From: CAZUZD01 sp964624465
GTDB lineage: Bacteria; Planctomycetota; Planctomycetia; Isosphaerales; Isosphaeraceae
NCBI GenBank assembly: GCA_964624465.1
Contig: CAZUZD010000172.1
Location: 1 to 12,758, forward strand
Reading direction: 5' to 3'
DNA: 12,758 nucleotides
Position numbers and translations under genes: made by a program. Below, piece after piece: positions 1 to 9,193 of the stretch. Positions within the stretch are counted from its first letter, which is position 1, and each line of letters opens with the position of its first letter. The notes under the pieces were generated by a model. The model did no database searches. It saw only the letters and a program-made list of their open reading frames with translations, and had not been told where the DNA came from.

Positions 1-2718
<2,718 letters not shown>

Positions 2719-2795
2719 CCCTGGGAATCCCCTTCCGGTGGGTGCGCTCGGGCGCTGGGTGGGCGGCGGCCGCCGGCCGTCGACCGGGCGGGCCA

Positions 2796-2811
2796 GACGG
2801 GCGGACGGGCG
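2796..2811. repeat. Two tandem copies of GACGGGCG
   Basis: An exact 8-bp unit occurs twice head to tail between the uvrA start and the candidate -35 of the plus-strand promoter. It may be nothing more than simple GC-rich sequence. No function is implied. Confidence 0.4.
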
Positions 2812-2812
2812 G

Positions 2813-2841
2813 TTGCGAAGCGGCGAATGAGGTACTATACG
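2813..2841 (+). promoter_or_regulatory. Candidate promoter for the cardiolipin synthase gene
   Basis: TTGCGA (2813-2818; 4 of 6) and TATACG (2836-2841; 4 of 6) are separated by 17 nt on the plus strand. This predicts a start near 2848 and a leader of about 68 nt. The -10 overlaps the -10 of the opposing uvrA promoter. It is weaker than the uvrA match, and TACTAT at 2833-2838 is an alternative -10. Confidence 0.35.
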
Positions 2842-2863
2842 CTTGTCCGTTCGGCCTTGTCCA
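2834..2863 (-). promoter_or_regulatory. Candidate sigma70-type promoter for uvrA
   Basis: Read on the minus strand, TGGACA (2863-2858; 5 of 6 to TTGACA) is followed after 18 nt by TATAGT (2839-2834; 5 of 6 to TATAAT). The predicted start near 2827 leaves a leader of about 110 nt before the uvrA ATG. This is the only AT-rich patch in a very GC-rich intergenic region. The match is by eye and the consensus of the host sigma factor is assumed. Confidence 0.5.
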
Positions 2864-2903
2864 CGCCGGGCGAGCCGGGGGCAGGTCGGGCGGCTCGGGC
2901 CGC

Positions 2904-2908
2904 GGGAG
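2904..2908 (+). promoter_or_regulatory. Shine-Dalgarno GGGAG that sets the cls start
   Basis: GGGAG lies 7 nt before the ATG at 2916. It supports that start over in-frame ATGs further upstream (for example 2742), which would overlap the promoter region and add a low-complexity Gly/Arg-rich leader unlike this family. Confidence 0.6.
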
Positions 2909-2915
2909 CCGGTCG

Positions 2916-4397
2916 ATGGGGGTGCACACCGCCGGCCTCTGGCCGCGGAATTTCTGGGACGGCTACCCCTGGGCCTGGACGGCCGTCGCCGTCGTCCTGA
3001 GCCTGGCGGCCTCGGTCCACGTCGTGCTCACCAAGCGGCAGACCCGCGCGGCGATCGCCTGGGTGGGCGTGGTCTGGATGGTGCCGATCCTGGGCGTGGC
3101 GCTCTACGTGCTGCTGGGGATCAACCGGATCCGCCGCAAGGCCCGCCAGCTCCGCCGCCGGATGCGCCGGTCGGGCCCCTCGGTCGACGAGGTCTGCACC
3201 CCGGCCGAGCTCGGACACACGCTCGGCCCCGAACACGAGCACCTGCTCGGCCTGGACCGGCTGGTCGCCGCGGTGACCCGCCAGCCCCTGATGGAGGCCA
3301 ACGCGATCTCCCCCCTGCGCGACGGCGGGGAGACGTACCCGGCCATGCTGGCGGCCATCGACGCCGCGACCCGCTCGATCAGCCTGGCCACGTACATCTT
3401 CTACGACGACCCGACCGGCCGGCTCTTCGTCGAGGCCCTGGGCCGCGCCGTGGGCCGTGGGGTGCAGGTGCGGGTGCTGATCGACGACGTGGGGGCCCGC
3501 TACGGCTGGCCGCGGCTGCGGCCGGTGCGGCGGGCGCTGCGGGCCGCCGGCGTGCCGGTGGCCACCTTCCTGCCGACGCTGACGCCCAACCGGGTCGTCC
3601 ACTTCAACATGCGGAACCACCGCAAGGTCCTGGTCGTCGACGGCGCCCTGGCGTTCACCGGCGGCATGAACATCGACCACGCCTTCGCCACCGGCACCGC
3701 CGAGGCGCCCCGGCACCGCGACCTGCACTTCCGGGTGCGCGGCCCGGTGGTCGCCGACCTCCAGCGTGTCTTCGTCGACGACTGGGACTTCACCACCGGC
3801 GAGCGGCTCGGCGGCCCGACCTGGTTCGCCCCCCTGGAGCGCTCCGGCCCCACGCCCGCCCGCTGCGTCGCCGACGGCCCCGACGAGTACCACGACCGCC
3901 TGCTGCTGACGATCCTGGGCGCCATCACCTGCGCCCGGTCGTCGATCACGATCGTGACCCCGTACTTCCTGCCCGACGAGCCGCTCCTGACGGCCCTGGA
4001 GGTGGCGGCGCTGCGGGGGGTGTCGGTCGAGATCCTGATCCCCTCCCGCTCGAACATCCGGCTGGTGCAGTGGGCCGCCATGCCCGGCCTGGAGCAGCTG
4101 CTGGAGGCCGGCTGCCGCGTCTGGCGCACGCCGCCGCCGTTCGACCACGCCAAGCTGCTCGTCGTCGACGACGCCTGGACCTTCGTCGGCTCGGCCAACC
4201 TCGACCCCCGCAGCCTCCGGCTGAACTTCGAGCTGAACCTCGAGTGCTACGGCCCCGAGCTCGCCGCCGCCGTCCGCCCCCACATCGAGCGCCGCCAGCA
4301 CGCCGCCCGCTCCCTGACCCGCGACGACCTCCACGCCCGCAGCTGGCCCATCCGCGTCCGCGACGGCGTCGCCCGGCTGTTTTCCCCTTATCTGTGA
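2916..4397 (+). CDS. cls: Cardiolipin synthase-type phospholipase D protein
   Basis: Bacterial cardiolipin synthases of the PLD superfamily join two phosphatidylglycerol molecules (or a related donor pair) at the inner membrane, giving cardiolipin. The protein is 493 aa, the normal size for Cls. Two hydrophobic segments lie at about residues 19-39 and 46-69, followed by an Arg/Lys-rich stretch (RIRRKARQLRRRMRR). This is the PLDc_N membrane anchor arrangement. Two catalytic HKD motifs are intact: H235-x-K237-x4-D242 (HRKVLVVD), followed by FTGGMNI, and H411-x-K413-x4-D418 (HAKLLVVD), followed by FVGSANLDPRS. The start at 2916 is chosen for its Shine-Dalgarno and for placing the membrane segments at the N-terminus. 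The gene is divergent from uvrA and convergent with the SUKH gene downstream. Family membership is secure. The exact substrate (two PG, or PG plus PE) cannot be told from sequence, so the symbol is by family. Confidence 0.9.
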   Translation: MGVHTAGLWPRNFWDGYPWAWTAVAVVLSLAASVHVVLTKRQTRAAIAWVGVVWMVPILGVALYVLLGINRIRRKARQLRRRMRRSGPSVDEVCTPAELGHTLGPEHEHLLGLDRLVAAVTRQPLMEANAISPLRDGGETYPAMLAAIDAATRSISLATYIFYDDPTGRLFVEALGRAVGRGVQVRVLIDDVGARYGWPRLRPVRRALRAAGVPVATFLPTLTPNRVVHFNMRNHRKVLVVDGALAFTGGMNIDHAFATGTAEAPRHRDLHFRVRGPVVADLQRVFVDDWDFTTGERLGGPTWFAPLERSGPTPARCVADGPDEYHDRLLLTILGAITCARSSITIVTPYFLPDEPLLTALEVAALRGVSVEILIPSRSNIRLVQWAAMPGLEQLLEAGCRVWRTPPPFDHAKLLVVDDAWTFVGSANLDPRSLRLNFELNLECYGPELAAAVRPHIERRQHAARSLTRDDLHARSWPIRVRDGVARLFSPYL

Positions 4398-4402
4398 GGT
4401 CT

Positions 4403-4415
4403 ACTGCACTTTCCG
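4403..4415. repeat. Direct repeat copy 1 (ACTGCACTTTCCG)
   Basis: This 13-bp sequence sits 5 bp after the cls stop and 63 bp beyond the 3' end of the SUKH gene. The identical 13-mer recurs at 4981-4993 in the same orientation. With the next 9 bases included, 18 of 22 positions agree between the copies. Confidence 0.75.
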
Positions 4416-4478
4416 TAACTCTCTGCATTCGCACTGCCGTTCGATCAGCGCGTCCGTCTGGGCCTCCGCTAACGAGGT

Positions 4479-4949
4479 TCAGGCGTCGCTGACCCACGCG
4501 GCGATCCTGTACCGTAGGTCCTCTGAAAGCCATGCCCCATAGTTGGCCGCTATCTGGCGAGGTCGCGGACGAGACGGCCACTGGTACACAACCGCACATT
4601 CACCGTCCTGCGTGCGACGACTGAAACCCAAACACTTGAACCCGTCCTCGTCTGGCATCACGACGAGCAGGTGCGGAGCGAGGCGACATTCCTCTCGGGC
4701 GGTGAGCGTGTCTGACCATGCCCAACCACGCCCCTCTTCGATCTTGCCGTCGATGATGCCGGAGTACGATGAATCGAGGATGCTGACCCCACCGAACCGC
4801 GACAGGAACGCTCGGTAGCTGGGCGGCATTGGCTCTCCGAACGCCGCCTCCAGTCCGCGAATTGCGTCCTCCGGGGCGGGTCCGTAGACTTGGACTTCGG
4901 ACTCCAACTCACGCATCCGATCGAGGAGGACCGCGATCTCGTCCAACAC
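4479..4949 (-). CDS. SMI1/KNR4 (SUKH) family protein, putative immunity protein
   Basis: SUKH-fold proteins commonly serve as immunity proteins that bind and neutralise polymorphic or contact-dependent toxins, though some members have other roles. At 156 aa this is a typical single-domain member. The diagnostic N-terminal helix-loop block is at residues 29-54: AIRGLEAAFGEPMPPSYRAF, then LSRFGG. The later core contains LLVVMPDEDGFKCLGF (about 94-109), GECAVVYQW (116-124) and a C-terminal amphipathic helix. There is no signal peptide or membrane segment, so it is cytoplasmic. The start is a GTG at 4949 with GGAGG (4960-4956) 6 nt upstream. GC and codon use are clearly less extreme than in the neighbours, suggesting transfer. 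It lies 52 nt downstream of the unknown gene at 5002-5436 on the same strand and is bracketed by a 13-bp direct repeat. No cognate toxin is visible. Confidence 0.82.
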   Translation of the reverse strand: MLDEIAVLLDRMRELESEVQVYGPAPEDAIRGLEAAFGEPMPPSYRAFLSRFGGVSILDSSYSGIIDGKIEEGRGWAWSDTLTAREECRLAPHLLVVMPDEDGFKCLGFSRRTQDGECAVVYQWPSRPRPRQIAANYGAWLSEDLRYRIAAWVSDA

Positions 4950-4955
4950 TCACAC

Positions 4956-4960
4956 CCTCC
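4956..4960 (-). promoter_or_regulatory. Shine-Dalgarno GGAGG for the SUKH gene
   Basis: Read on the minus strand, GGAGG precedes the GTG at 4949 by 6 nt. It decides for GTG; the codon directly after it is TTG, which would be a poorer choice. Confidence 0.65.
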
Positions 4961-4980
4961 ACATGCGTGGTCCATAGTAG

Positions 4981-4993
4981 ACTGCACTTTCCG
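4981..4993. repeat. Direct repeat copy 2 (ACTGCACTTTCCG)
   Basis: This is the second exact copy of the 13-mer found at 4403-4415. It lies in the 52-nt gap between the two minus-strand genes, 8 bp beyond the stop of the 144-aa gene and 31 bp before the SUKH start. The two copies therefore enclose the SUKH gene as a 591-bp unit (13-mer start 4403 to 13-mer end 4993). Confidence 0.75.
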
Positions 4994-5001
4994 GGATTTT
5001 C

Positions 5002-5436
5002 TCAACGATCTGCCAGCCTGCCGTCACCGTCCCAAGCCTGGCGTATGACCTCCCAGATGGCACGCATCGGACCGGACACGGAGAAGCAGTCCTCAAGGTC
5101 GCGATTGCCCAGGCAGGACCAGTATCGCACCGAGCTGGCATGGAGCCCGGGGTTGGCCATCAGGAGAGCGGCGACGGAACGCCACTGAGGCGTCGCCTCG
5201 ACCGAAGATAGCTCCATGTCCTCGACGCATTGGATGAGCATTTCCACGAGCGAAAACCGCTCGCCCTCGTCGAGTGACCCGGACGCGTAGGCGTCGAGGA
5301 ACTCACCGAACCGCGAGGCGTCGGCCACTTCCCATTCCCAATCCTGCATCGAATGGTCGTAGGGGAGGCCAAAGCGGCGGGCGAGCGACACTCGTGCGGC
5401 GTTGGTCGCCCAGCGTTGAGGGAGGTCGGATGCCAC
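5002..5436 (-). CDS. Hypothetical protein next to SUKH gene, candidate immunity protein
   Basis: I do not recognise a named family. The product is 144 aa and acidic, with no signal peptide or membrane segment. Visible features: an N-terminal Arg-containing helix ending FGLPYD (22-27), then DWEWEVADASRFGEFLDAY (32-50), GSLDEGERFSLVEMLIQCVEDM (53-74), and W85 and NPGLHASSVRYW (95-106) in the C-terminal half. The WEWEV-FLDAY-GSLDEGERFSLVEM layout resembles small proteins that I associate with toxin-immunity loci, but that link is from memory and untested. The start is the GTG at 5436, because AAGGAG (5450-5445) sits 8 nt upstream. An in-frame ATG at 5502 lacks such a site and would add 22 residues unlike the rest. 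Its GC is lower than that of the flanking genes, as for the SUKH gene downstream, and the two are probably co-transcribed. Confidence 0.72.
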   Translation of the reverse strand: MASDLPQRWATNAARVSLARRFGLPYDHSMQDWEWEVADASRFGEFLDAYASGSLDEGERFSLVEMLIQCVEDMELSSVEATPQWRSVAALLMANPGLHASSVRYWSCLGNRDLEDCFSVSGPMRAIWEVIRQAWDGDGRLADR

Positions 5437-5444
5437 CGGGAGGT

Positions 5445-5450
5445 CTCCTT
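5445..5450 (-). promoter_or_regulatory. Shine-Dalgarno AAGGAG that sets a GTG start
   Basis: A near-perfect AAGGAG on the minus strand lies 8 nt before the GTG at 5436. It is the strongest ribosome-binding site I can see in the window and argues against the longer ATG-initiated version starting at 5502. Confidence 0.7.
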
Positions 5451-5566
5451 GCGATCGGCTTATGCGCGGGGCCCGCCCGAGCGGGACGATGGCGGTTACC
5501 AAGCCAGCCAGCCACCCCGAGCGGAGCCGGCCGCCATGCCATCCTCGCTCCCGACACCGGCCCCGT

Positions 5567-5584
5567 GCCAGGGGTTCTCCTGGC
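5567..5584 (-). terminator. Possible hairpin terminator after the dehydrogenase-cytochrome gene
   Basis: A perfect 6-bp inverted repeat (GCCAGG, 6-nt loop, CCTGGC) starts 24 nt beyond the stop codon at 5609. There is no U-run on either strand, so intrinsic termination is uncertain. The remaining intergenic sequence from 5451 to 5608 holds no gene that I can support. Confidence 0.3.
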
Positions 5585-5608
5585 TCGCCGCTGGGCTCGC
5601 CTGCGGGG

Positions 5609-8605
5609 TTACTTGGGCGGCTGGGTGCTGCGGAGGTAGGCGAACAGGTCGCGGAGCTCGTCGGGCTTCAGGACGTCGAGCAGGCCCTCGGGCATGAGGG
5701 ACGCGGGGGAGGCGGCGAGCTCGTCGACGTCGTCGCGGCCGAGGGTCAGGTCGCGGCCCTCGGCGGTGCGGAGCACGAGCGAGCGGGCGTCCTGCTCGAC
5801 GAGGATGCCGGCCAGCGAGCGGCCGTCGCGGGTGGCGACGACGACCGGGGCGTACCCCTCGCGGATCTCGGCCGAGGGGTTGACCAGGCTCAGCAGCAGG
5901 CCGTCGACGTCGGTGCGCTGGTAGGCCGTCAGGTCGGGCCCGACCTTGCCCCCCTTCGCGAACAGGGTGTGGCAGGCGCCGCACTGGCGGCCGAAGACGG
6001 CCTCGCCCCGGCGCGGGTCGCCCTGGCCGGCGCGGAGGACCGTGCCGAGGTCGGCGATCCTCGCCTGCAACGCGGCGGGGGTGGCGGGGTTCAGGTCGCC
6101 GTACAGGGCCTTGAGGCGGGCGGTGAGCGCCTCGTCGCGGAGCCCGGCGAGCCGGCGGGCCACGGCCGGGGGCACGATCGTGCGGTCGACCGTGCCGGCC
6201 TCGATCGCAGCGACGAGGGAGCGGCCCCAGGCGGGGCGGCTGGCGAGGACGGCGAGGGCCTCGGCCCGCACGTCCTCGGTCAGGCCGGGCAGGGCGGCGA
6301 CGATGGCGGTGCCGATCTCGGGGGCACTGTAGCCGGCCAGGGCGGCCAGGCTGGCGGAGCGCAGGGCGTTGTCGCTGGAGCGCCTGGCCAGGTCGAGCAA
6401 GGGGCCCCGCGCCTCGGCCGGGGCCGTCTCGCCCAGGGCCTGGATGGTGCGGAGCTGGCGGTTGCGGTCGGCGTCCGGATCGGCCAGCAGGGCCACGGCC
6501 TCGGCGATCGCGCCGGGCTGGCCGCGACGGACGCCGAGGAGCATCGACCCGCCCTCGGCCTTCGCCAGCGCCACGGCGAGCGCCTCGGGCAGGGGGGGCA
6601 GCGACCCGCCGGCGGTGGCGGCCTCCAGGCCGGCGAGCAGGACCTTCGCGTCGTCGGGCCCCGGGGCCAGCTCCAGCAGGGTGGCGCACGTCTCCAGGTC
6701 GGCCCGACGGCCGGTGGCGGCGTACCGTCGCATCACGCGCTCGGCGATGGTCCGCCGCACGATCGGGTGGGCCCAGAGCGAGCGGTCGCGGAACAGGTCG
6801 ACCACGGCGGATCGGTCCGACTCGGCCTTCGCCTCGATGGCCCACCAGAGCAGGAGCGGCAGGTGCGGGTCGGTCGCGTCGGCGTCGCGGACGAGCAGGG
6901 CCCGCACCATCGGCAGCCCCTGGTCGGCCGGCAGGCGCCGCGCGGTGCTGGCGAGCTGGCTGCGGACCTCGACGTCGGGCTCCGTGGCCGCCAGGCCCGC
7001 CAGTCGCGTGGCCTGGTCGGGGGTCACGGCGTTGCGATCCCCCAGTAGCCGGATCGTCCAGCGCCTCACGTGCGGGTTGGCATGTTCCAGCGTCTCGGCG
7101 GCCACCGCGTCATCGAGCCCACCGACGAGGTTCAGGGCCCAGAGCGCCTCGAGCGCCCGCCGGTCGGTCTGGCCCCGCAAGAGCCGCAGCAGCGGCGGGA
7201 TCGCCGCCGGGTCGTGGCGCTCGCCCAGGAGCCGCCGCGCGGTGGCGCGGGTCCAGCGGTTCGGGTCGCCCAGCCGCTCGATCAGGCCCTCGGTGGTCAG
7301 GCCGTTCAGGTCGGTCGGTTTCGAGGGCTGGGCGTCCCTGGCCCGCAGGCGGTAGACGCGGCCACGCTCCTTGTCGATCTGGCCCTCGTGGTTGCGGTAG
7401 TGGTTGACCTGGCCGTCGTACCAGTCGGCGATGTAGAGCGCCCCGTCGGGGCCCGCCTTGATGTCGACCGGCCGGAACCAGCGGTCGGCGGTCGTCAGCG
7501 CGAAGCCAGCATCACGGGTCTGCACCGTCGAGCCGTCCGGCATCACCTCGCTGATGACGACGTGGTTCAGCAGCGGCGCGACCCCGAAGAGCTGACCCCG
7601 GTAGCGCTCGGGCAGAGCGCCCCCCTCGATGACGAACGTGTGGGTGAACCGCTCCACCTCGGGGTGCTTCATCGCCGGGAAGTAGCCGAACGCATACGGG
7701 TTGGAGAGCGGGCCGTGCTTGTCGAACCCCTTCTGGAAATATCCCCCCTGGACGTAGGCGAAGCCGCGGGTGTTGCCGCCGTTGTGGCCCGAGTACAGCC
7801 GACCGGCGTCGTCGAACTCCAGGCCAAACGCGTTGCCGCCCCCCTCGGCGAAGACCTCGAACCGCTTCGATTCCGGGTGATACCGCCACACGAGCTGGCC
7901 GAGCGTGTGCGGCGGCTTCTCCTTCGAGCCGGGGACCATCACGTCGCCGCTGACCGTGCTCCCCTGCGCGCCGTAGAGCCAGCCGTCGGGGCCCCAGGTC
8001 AGGCTGTTGGCGATCGAGTGCGTGTCCTCCAGGTGGAACCCTTCCAGGTGCACGACTGGGTCGCCGTCGGGCACGAGGTCGGCGTCGGCATCGGGGTAAA
8101 ACAGCAGGTACGGGGGGTTGAGCACCCAGACTCCCCCCTTTCCGGGAGTCACGGCCGTGGCCAGGTTCAGGCCGTCGACGAACGTGGTCATCGTCTCGAA
8201 GGAGCCGTCGCCGTCGGTGTCCTCATGGACGGTGATCTTGTCGGCGCCCCGGACGTGCCCCGGCGGCGGGGCGGGGACGCCGTCGTAGACGATCCGCCAG
8301 ACGCCGTCGCGGCTGAGCATCTTGAGGCCGGCGGGCTCGGGGTACTGGAGGTACTGCACCACCCAGAGCCGGCCGCGGGCGTCGAAGCTCAGGTGCAGCG
8401 GCTGCCGCACCGCCGGCTCGGCGGCGATCAGGTCGACGGCCAGATCCGCGGGCGTCCGGAACGCCGCCAGGGCCCCGGCCGGCGTCAGCGGCTGAGGGGC
8501 CGCGGGAGCATGGCCCCTCGCGGACGAACCGCCGAGCCACCCGGCGAGCAGACCGATCCAGACCCCGGCGCGGAGACGGTGGCGGAGCATCCTCGTCGGC
8601 GGCAT
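5609..8605 (-). CDS. PVC-type membrane-bound dehydrogenase / HEAT / cytochrome c protein
   Basis: This is a large exported protein of the type abundant in Planctomycetes and Verrucomicrobia. It is presumed to oxidise an unidentified, perhaps sugar-like, substrate outside the cytoplasm and pass electrons to its own heme; no substrate is established. It is 998 aa. An Arg-rich start and hydrophobic core (about residues 14-31) form a signal peptide. A beta-propeller-like dehydrogenase domain spans about 40-417, with acidic DTDGDG and DADADLVPDGD loops, NSLTWGPDGWLYGAQG, GHNGGNTRGF and GALYIADWYDGQVNHY. HEAT-like alpha repeats fill about 425-835. A C-terminal heme domain follows, with C875-G-A-C878-H879 binding heme c, GPDLTAYQRTD after it, and M971 in SLMPEGLL as the likely distal ligand. 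The ATG at 8605 is preceded by GGAAG at 8 nt. A second ATG at 8590 is possible. It appears monocistronic, with no partner DUF1549/DUF1553 gene in the window. Confidence 0.92.
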   Translation of the reverse strand: MPPTRMLRHRLRAGVWIGLLAGWLGGSSARGHAPAAPQPLTPAGALAAFRTPADLAVDLIAAEPAVRQPLHLSFDARGRLWVVQYLQYPEPAGLKMLSRDGVWRIVYDGVPAPPPGHVRGADKITVHEDTDGDGSFETMTTFVDGLNLATAVTPGKGGVWVLNPPYLLFYPDADADLVPDGDPVVHLEGFHLEDTHSIANSLTWGPDGWLYGAQGSTVSGDVMVPGSKEKPPHTLGQLVWRYHPESKRFEVFAEGGGNAFGLEFDDAGRLYSGHNGGNTRGFAYVQGGYFQKGFDKHGPLSNPYAFGYFPAMKHPEVERFTHTFVIEGGALPERYRGQLFGVAPLLNHVVISEVMPDGSTVQTRDAGFALTTADRWFRPVDIKAGPDGALYIADWYDGQVNHYRNHEGQIDKERGRVYRLRARDAQPSKPTDLNGLTTEGLIERLGDPNRWTRATARRLLGERHDPAAIPPLLRLLRGQTDRRALEALWALNLVGGLDDAVAAETLEHANPHVRRWTIRLLGDRNAVTPDQATRLAGLAATEPDVEVRSQLASTARRLPADQGLPMVRALLVRDADATDPHLPLLLWWAIEAKAESDRSAVVDLFRDRSLWAHPIVRRTIAERVMRRYAATGRRADLETCATLLELAPGPDDAKVLLAGLEAATAGGSLPPLPEALAVALAKAEGGSMLLGVRRGQPGAIAEAVALLADPDADRNRQLRTIQALGETAPAEARGPLLDLARRSSDNALRSASLAALAGYSAPEIGTAIVAALPGLTEDVRAEALAVLASRPAWGRSLVAAIEAGTVDRTIVPPAVARRLAGLRDEALTARLKALYGDLNPATPAALQARIADLGTVLRAGQGDPRRGEAVFGRQCGACHTLFAKGGKVGPDLTAYQRTDVDGLLLSLVNPSAEIREGYAPVVVATRDGRSLAGILVEQDARSLVLRTAEGRDLTLGRDDVDELAASPASLMPEGLLDVLKPDELRDLFAYLRSTQPPK

Positions 8606-8709
8606 GGGCAGGTCTTCCCGGGGCTGGGGTCCAGGGGACCGGGCCGAGTGAGCGGGCTCGGGAGCCGGGCCGATGGCGGGCGGGCGGGCAGGGCGAGGCG
8701 GGGCAGGCG

Positions 8710-8733
8710 CCGGGGGCGGGTCGCGGCCCCCGG
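8710..8733. terminator. GC-only hairpin between two minus-strand genes, possible terminator
   Basis: A perfect 8-bp inverted repeat (CCGGGGGC, 8-nt loop, GCCCCCGG) lies 53 nt beyond the stop of the 89-aa gene (8786) and about 105 nt before the start of the dehydrogenase gene (8605). It could separate the two transcripts, but there is no U-run and GC-rich chance pairing is easy here. The rest of 8606-8785 shows no gene. Confidence 0.35.
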
Positions 8734-8785
8734 GCCAGACTACGACCCCTCCGGCCGGCTCGCAATGCCCGGTCGGGGCCGGCGG

Positions 8786-9055
8786 TCAGTCGGCGCCGGG
8801 GCGCCCGGCGGCCACATCCGGGACCGCGCCCGGCCGGGGCACGACCGTCAGGCCGGCGGCGCCCAGGCGGCTGAGGATGATCGGCCAGTGCCGGCGGTGG
8901 CTGTGATCGTTCATCGTGTGCCGGCACTCGATCGTCGCCCGATCGAACCGCCCCAGCACCCGCACCCCGCCCGGGGCGCGTCCCAGCGCCCGCCGCACGG
9001 CGTTGATGCTGGGGGCCCGCACGTAGAAGCGTTCGGCCGATCCGTCGCGTTCCAT
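8786..9055 (-). CDS. Small hypothetical protein, 89 aa, His/Cys-containing core
   Basis: I do not recognise the family. The product is 89 aa and basic, with no signal peptide or membrane segment. The middle reads as a compact alpha/beta protein: ERFYVRAPSINAVRRALGR (8-26), VRVLGRFDRATIECRHTMND (31-50), HSHRRHWPIILSRLGAAGL (51-69). C44, H46, H51, H53 and H56 cluster within 13 residues. The last 15 or so residues are Pro/Ala/Gly-rich and look disordered. The ATG at 9055 is preceded by a GGGGGAGGG purine run about 8 nt upstream, which supports a real start. Third codon positions are strongly GC, as in its neighbours. It is transcribed away from the DUF971 gene (138-nt divergent gap). It could be spurious in such GC-rich DNA, but the ribosome-binding site and the amphipathic make-up favour a gene. 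Confidence 0.62.
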   Translation of the reverse strand: MERDGSAERFYVRAPSINAVRRALGRAPGGVRVLGRFDRATIECRHTMNDHSHRRHWPIILSRLGAAGLTVVPRPGAVPDVAAGRPGAD

Positions 9056-9193
9056 GACCTCGACCCTCCCCCTTCGCGGCCGCTCGCACCCGGGCCGCCC
9101 GGATGGAGGACCCGGACCGGGTGTGGTAGGTTCGTGGGATTGCAAGCTGCGGTCCAGGCCCGATCGTACCGTTCCCCGGTGGCGCCCTCGACG

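Noticed and set aside
2835..4334. Open frame antisense to the cardiolipin synthase gene
   Set aside because: It is a Gly/Ala/Val/Asp/Gln-rich shadow translation opposite a gene with two intact HKD motifs.
4398..5001. Integron attC sites or an IS element around the SUKH gene
   Set aside because: I could not find the paired GTTRRRY/RYYYAAC core sites, an integrase, a transposase or terminal inverted repeats. Only the 13-bp direct repeat is supported.
9140..9168. Promoter for the DUF971 gene beginning with TTGCAA
   Set aside because: No hexamer better than 3 of 6 lies at -10 spacing, so it is not distinguishable from background.
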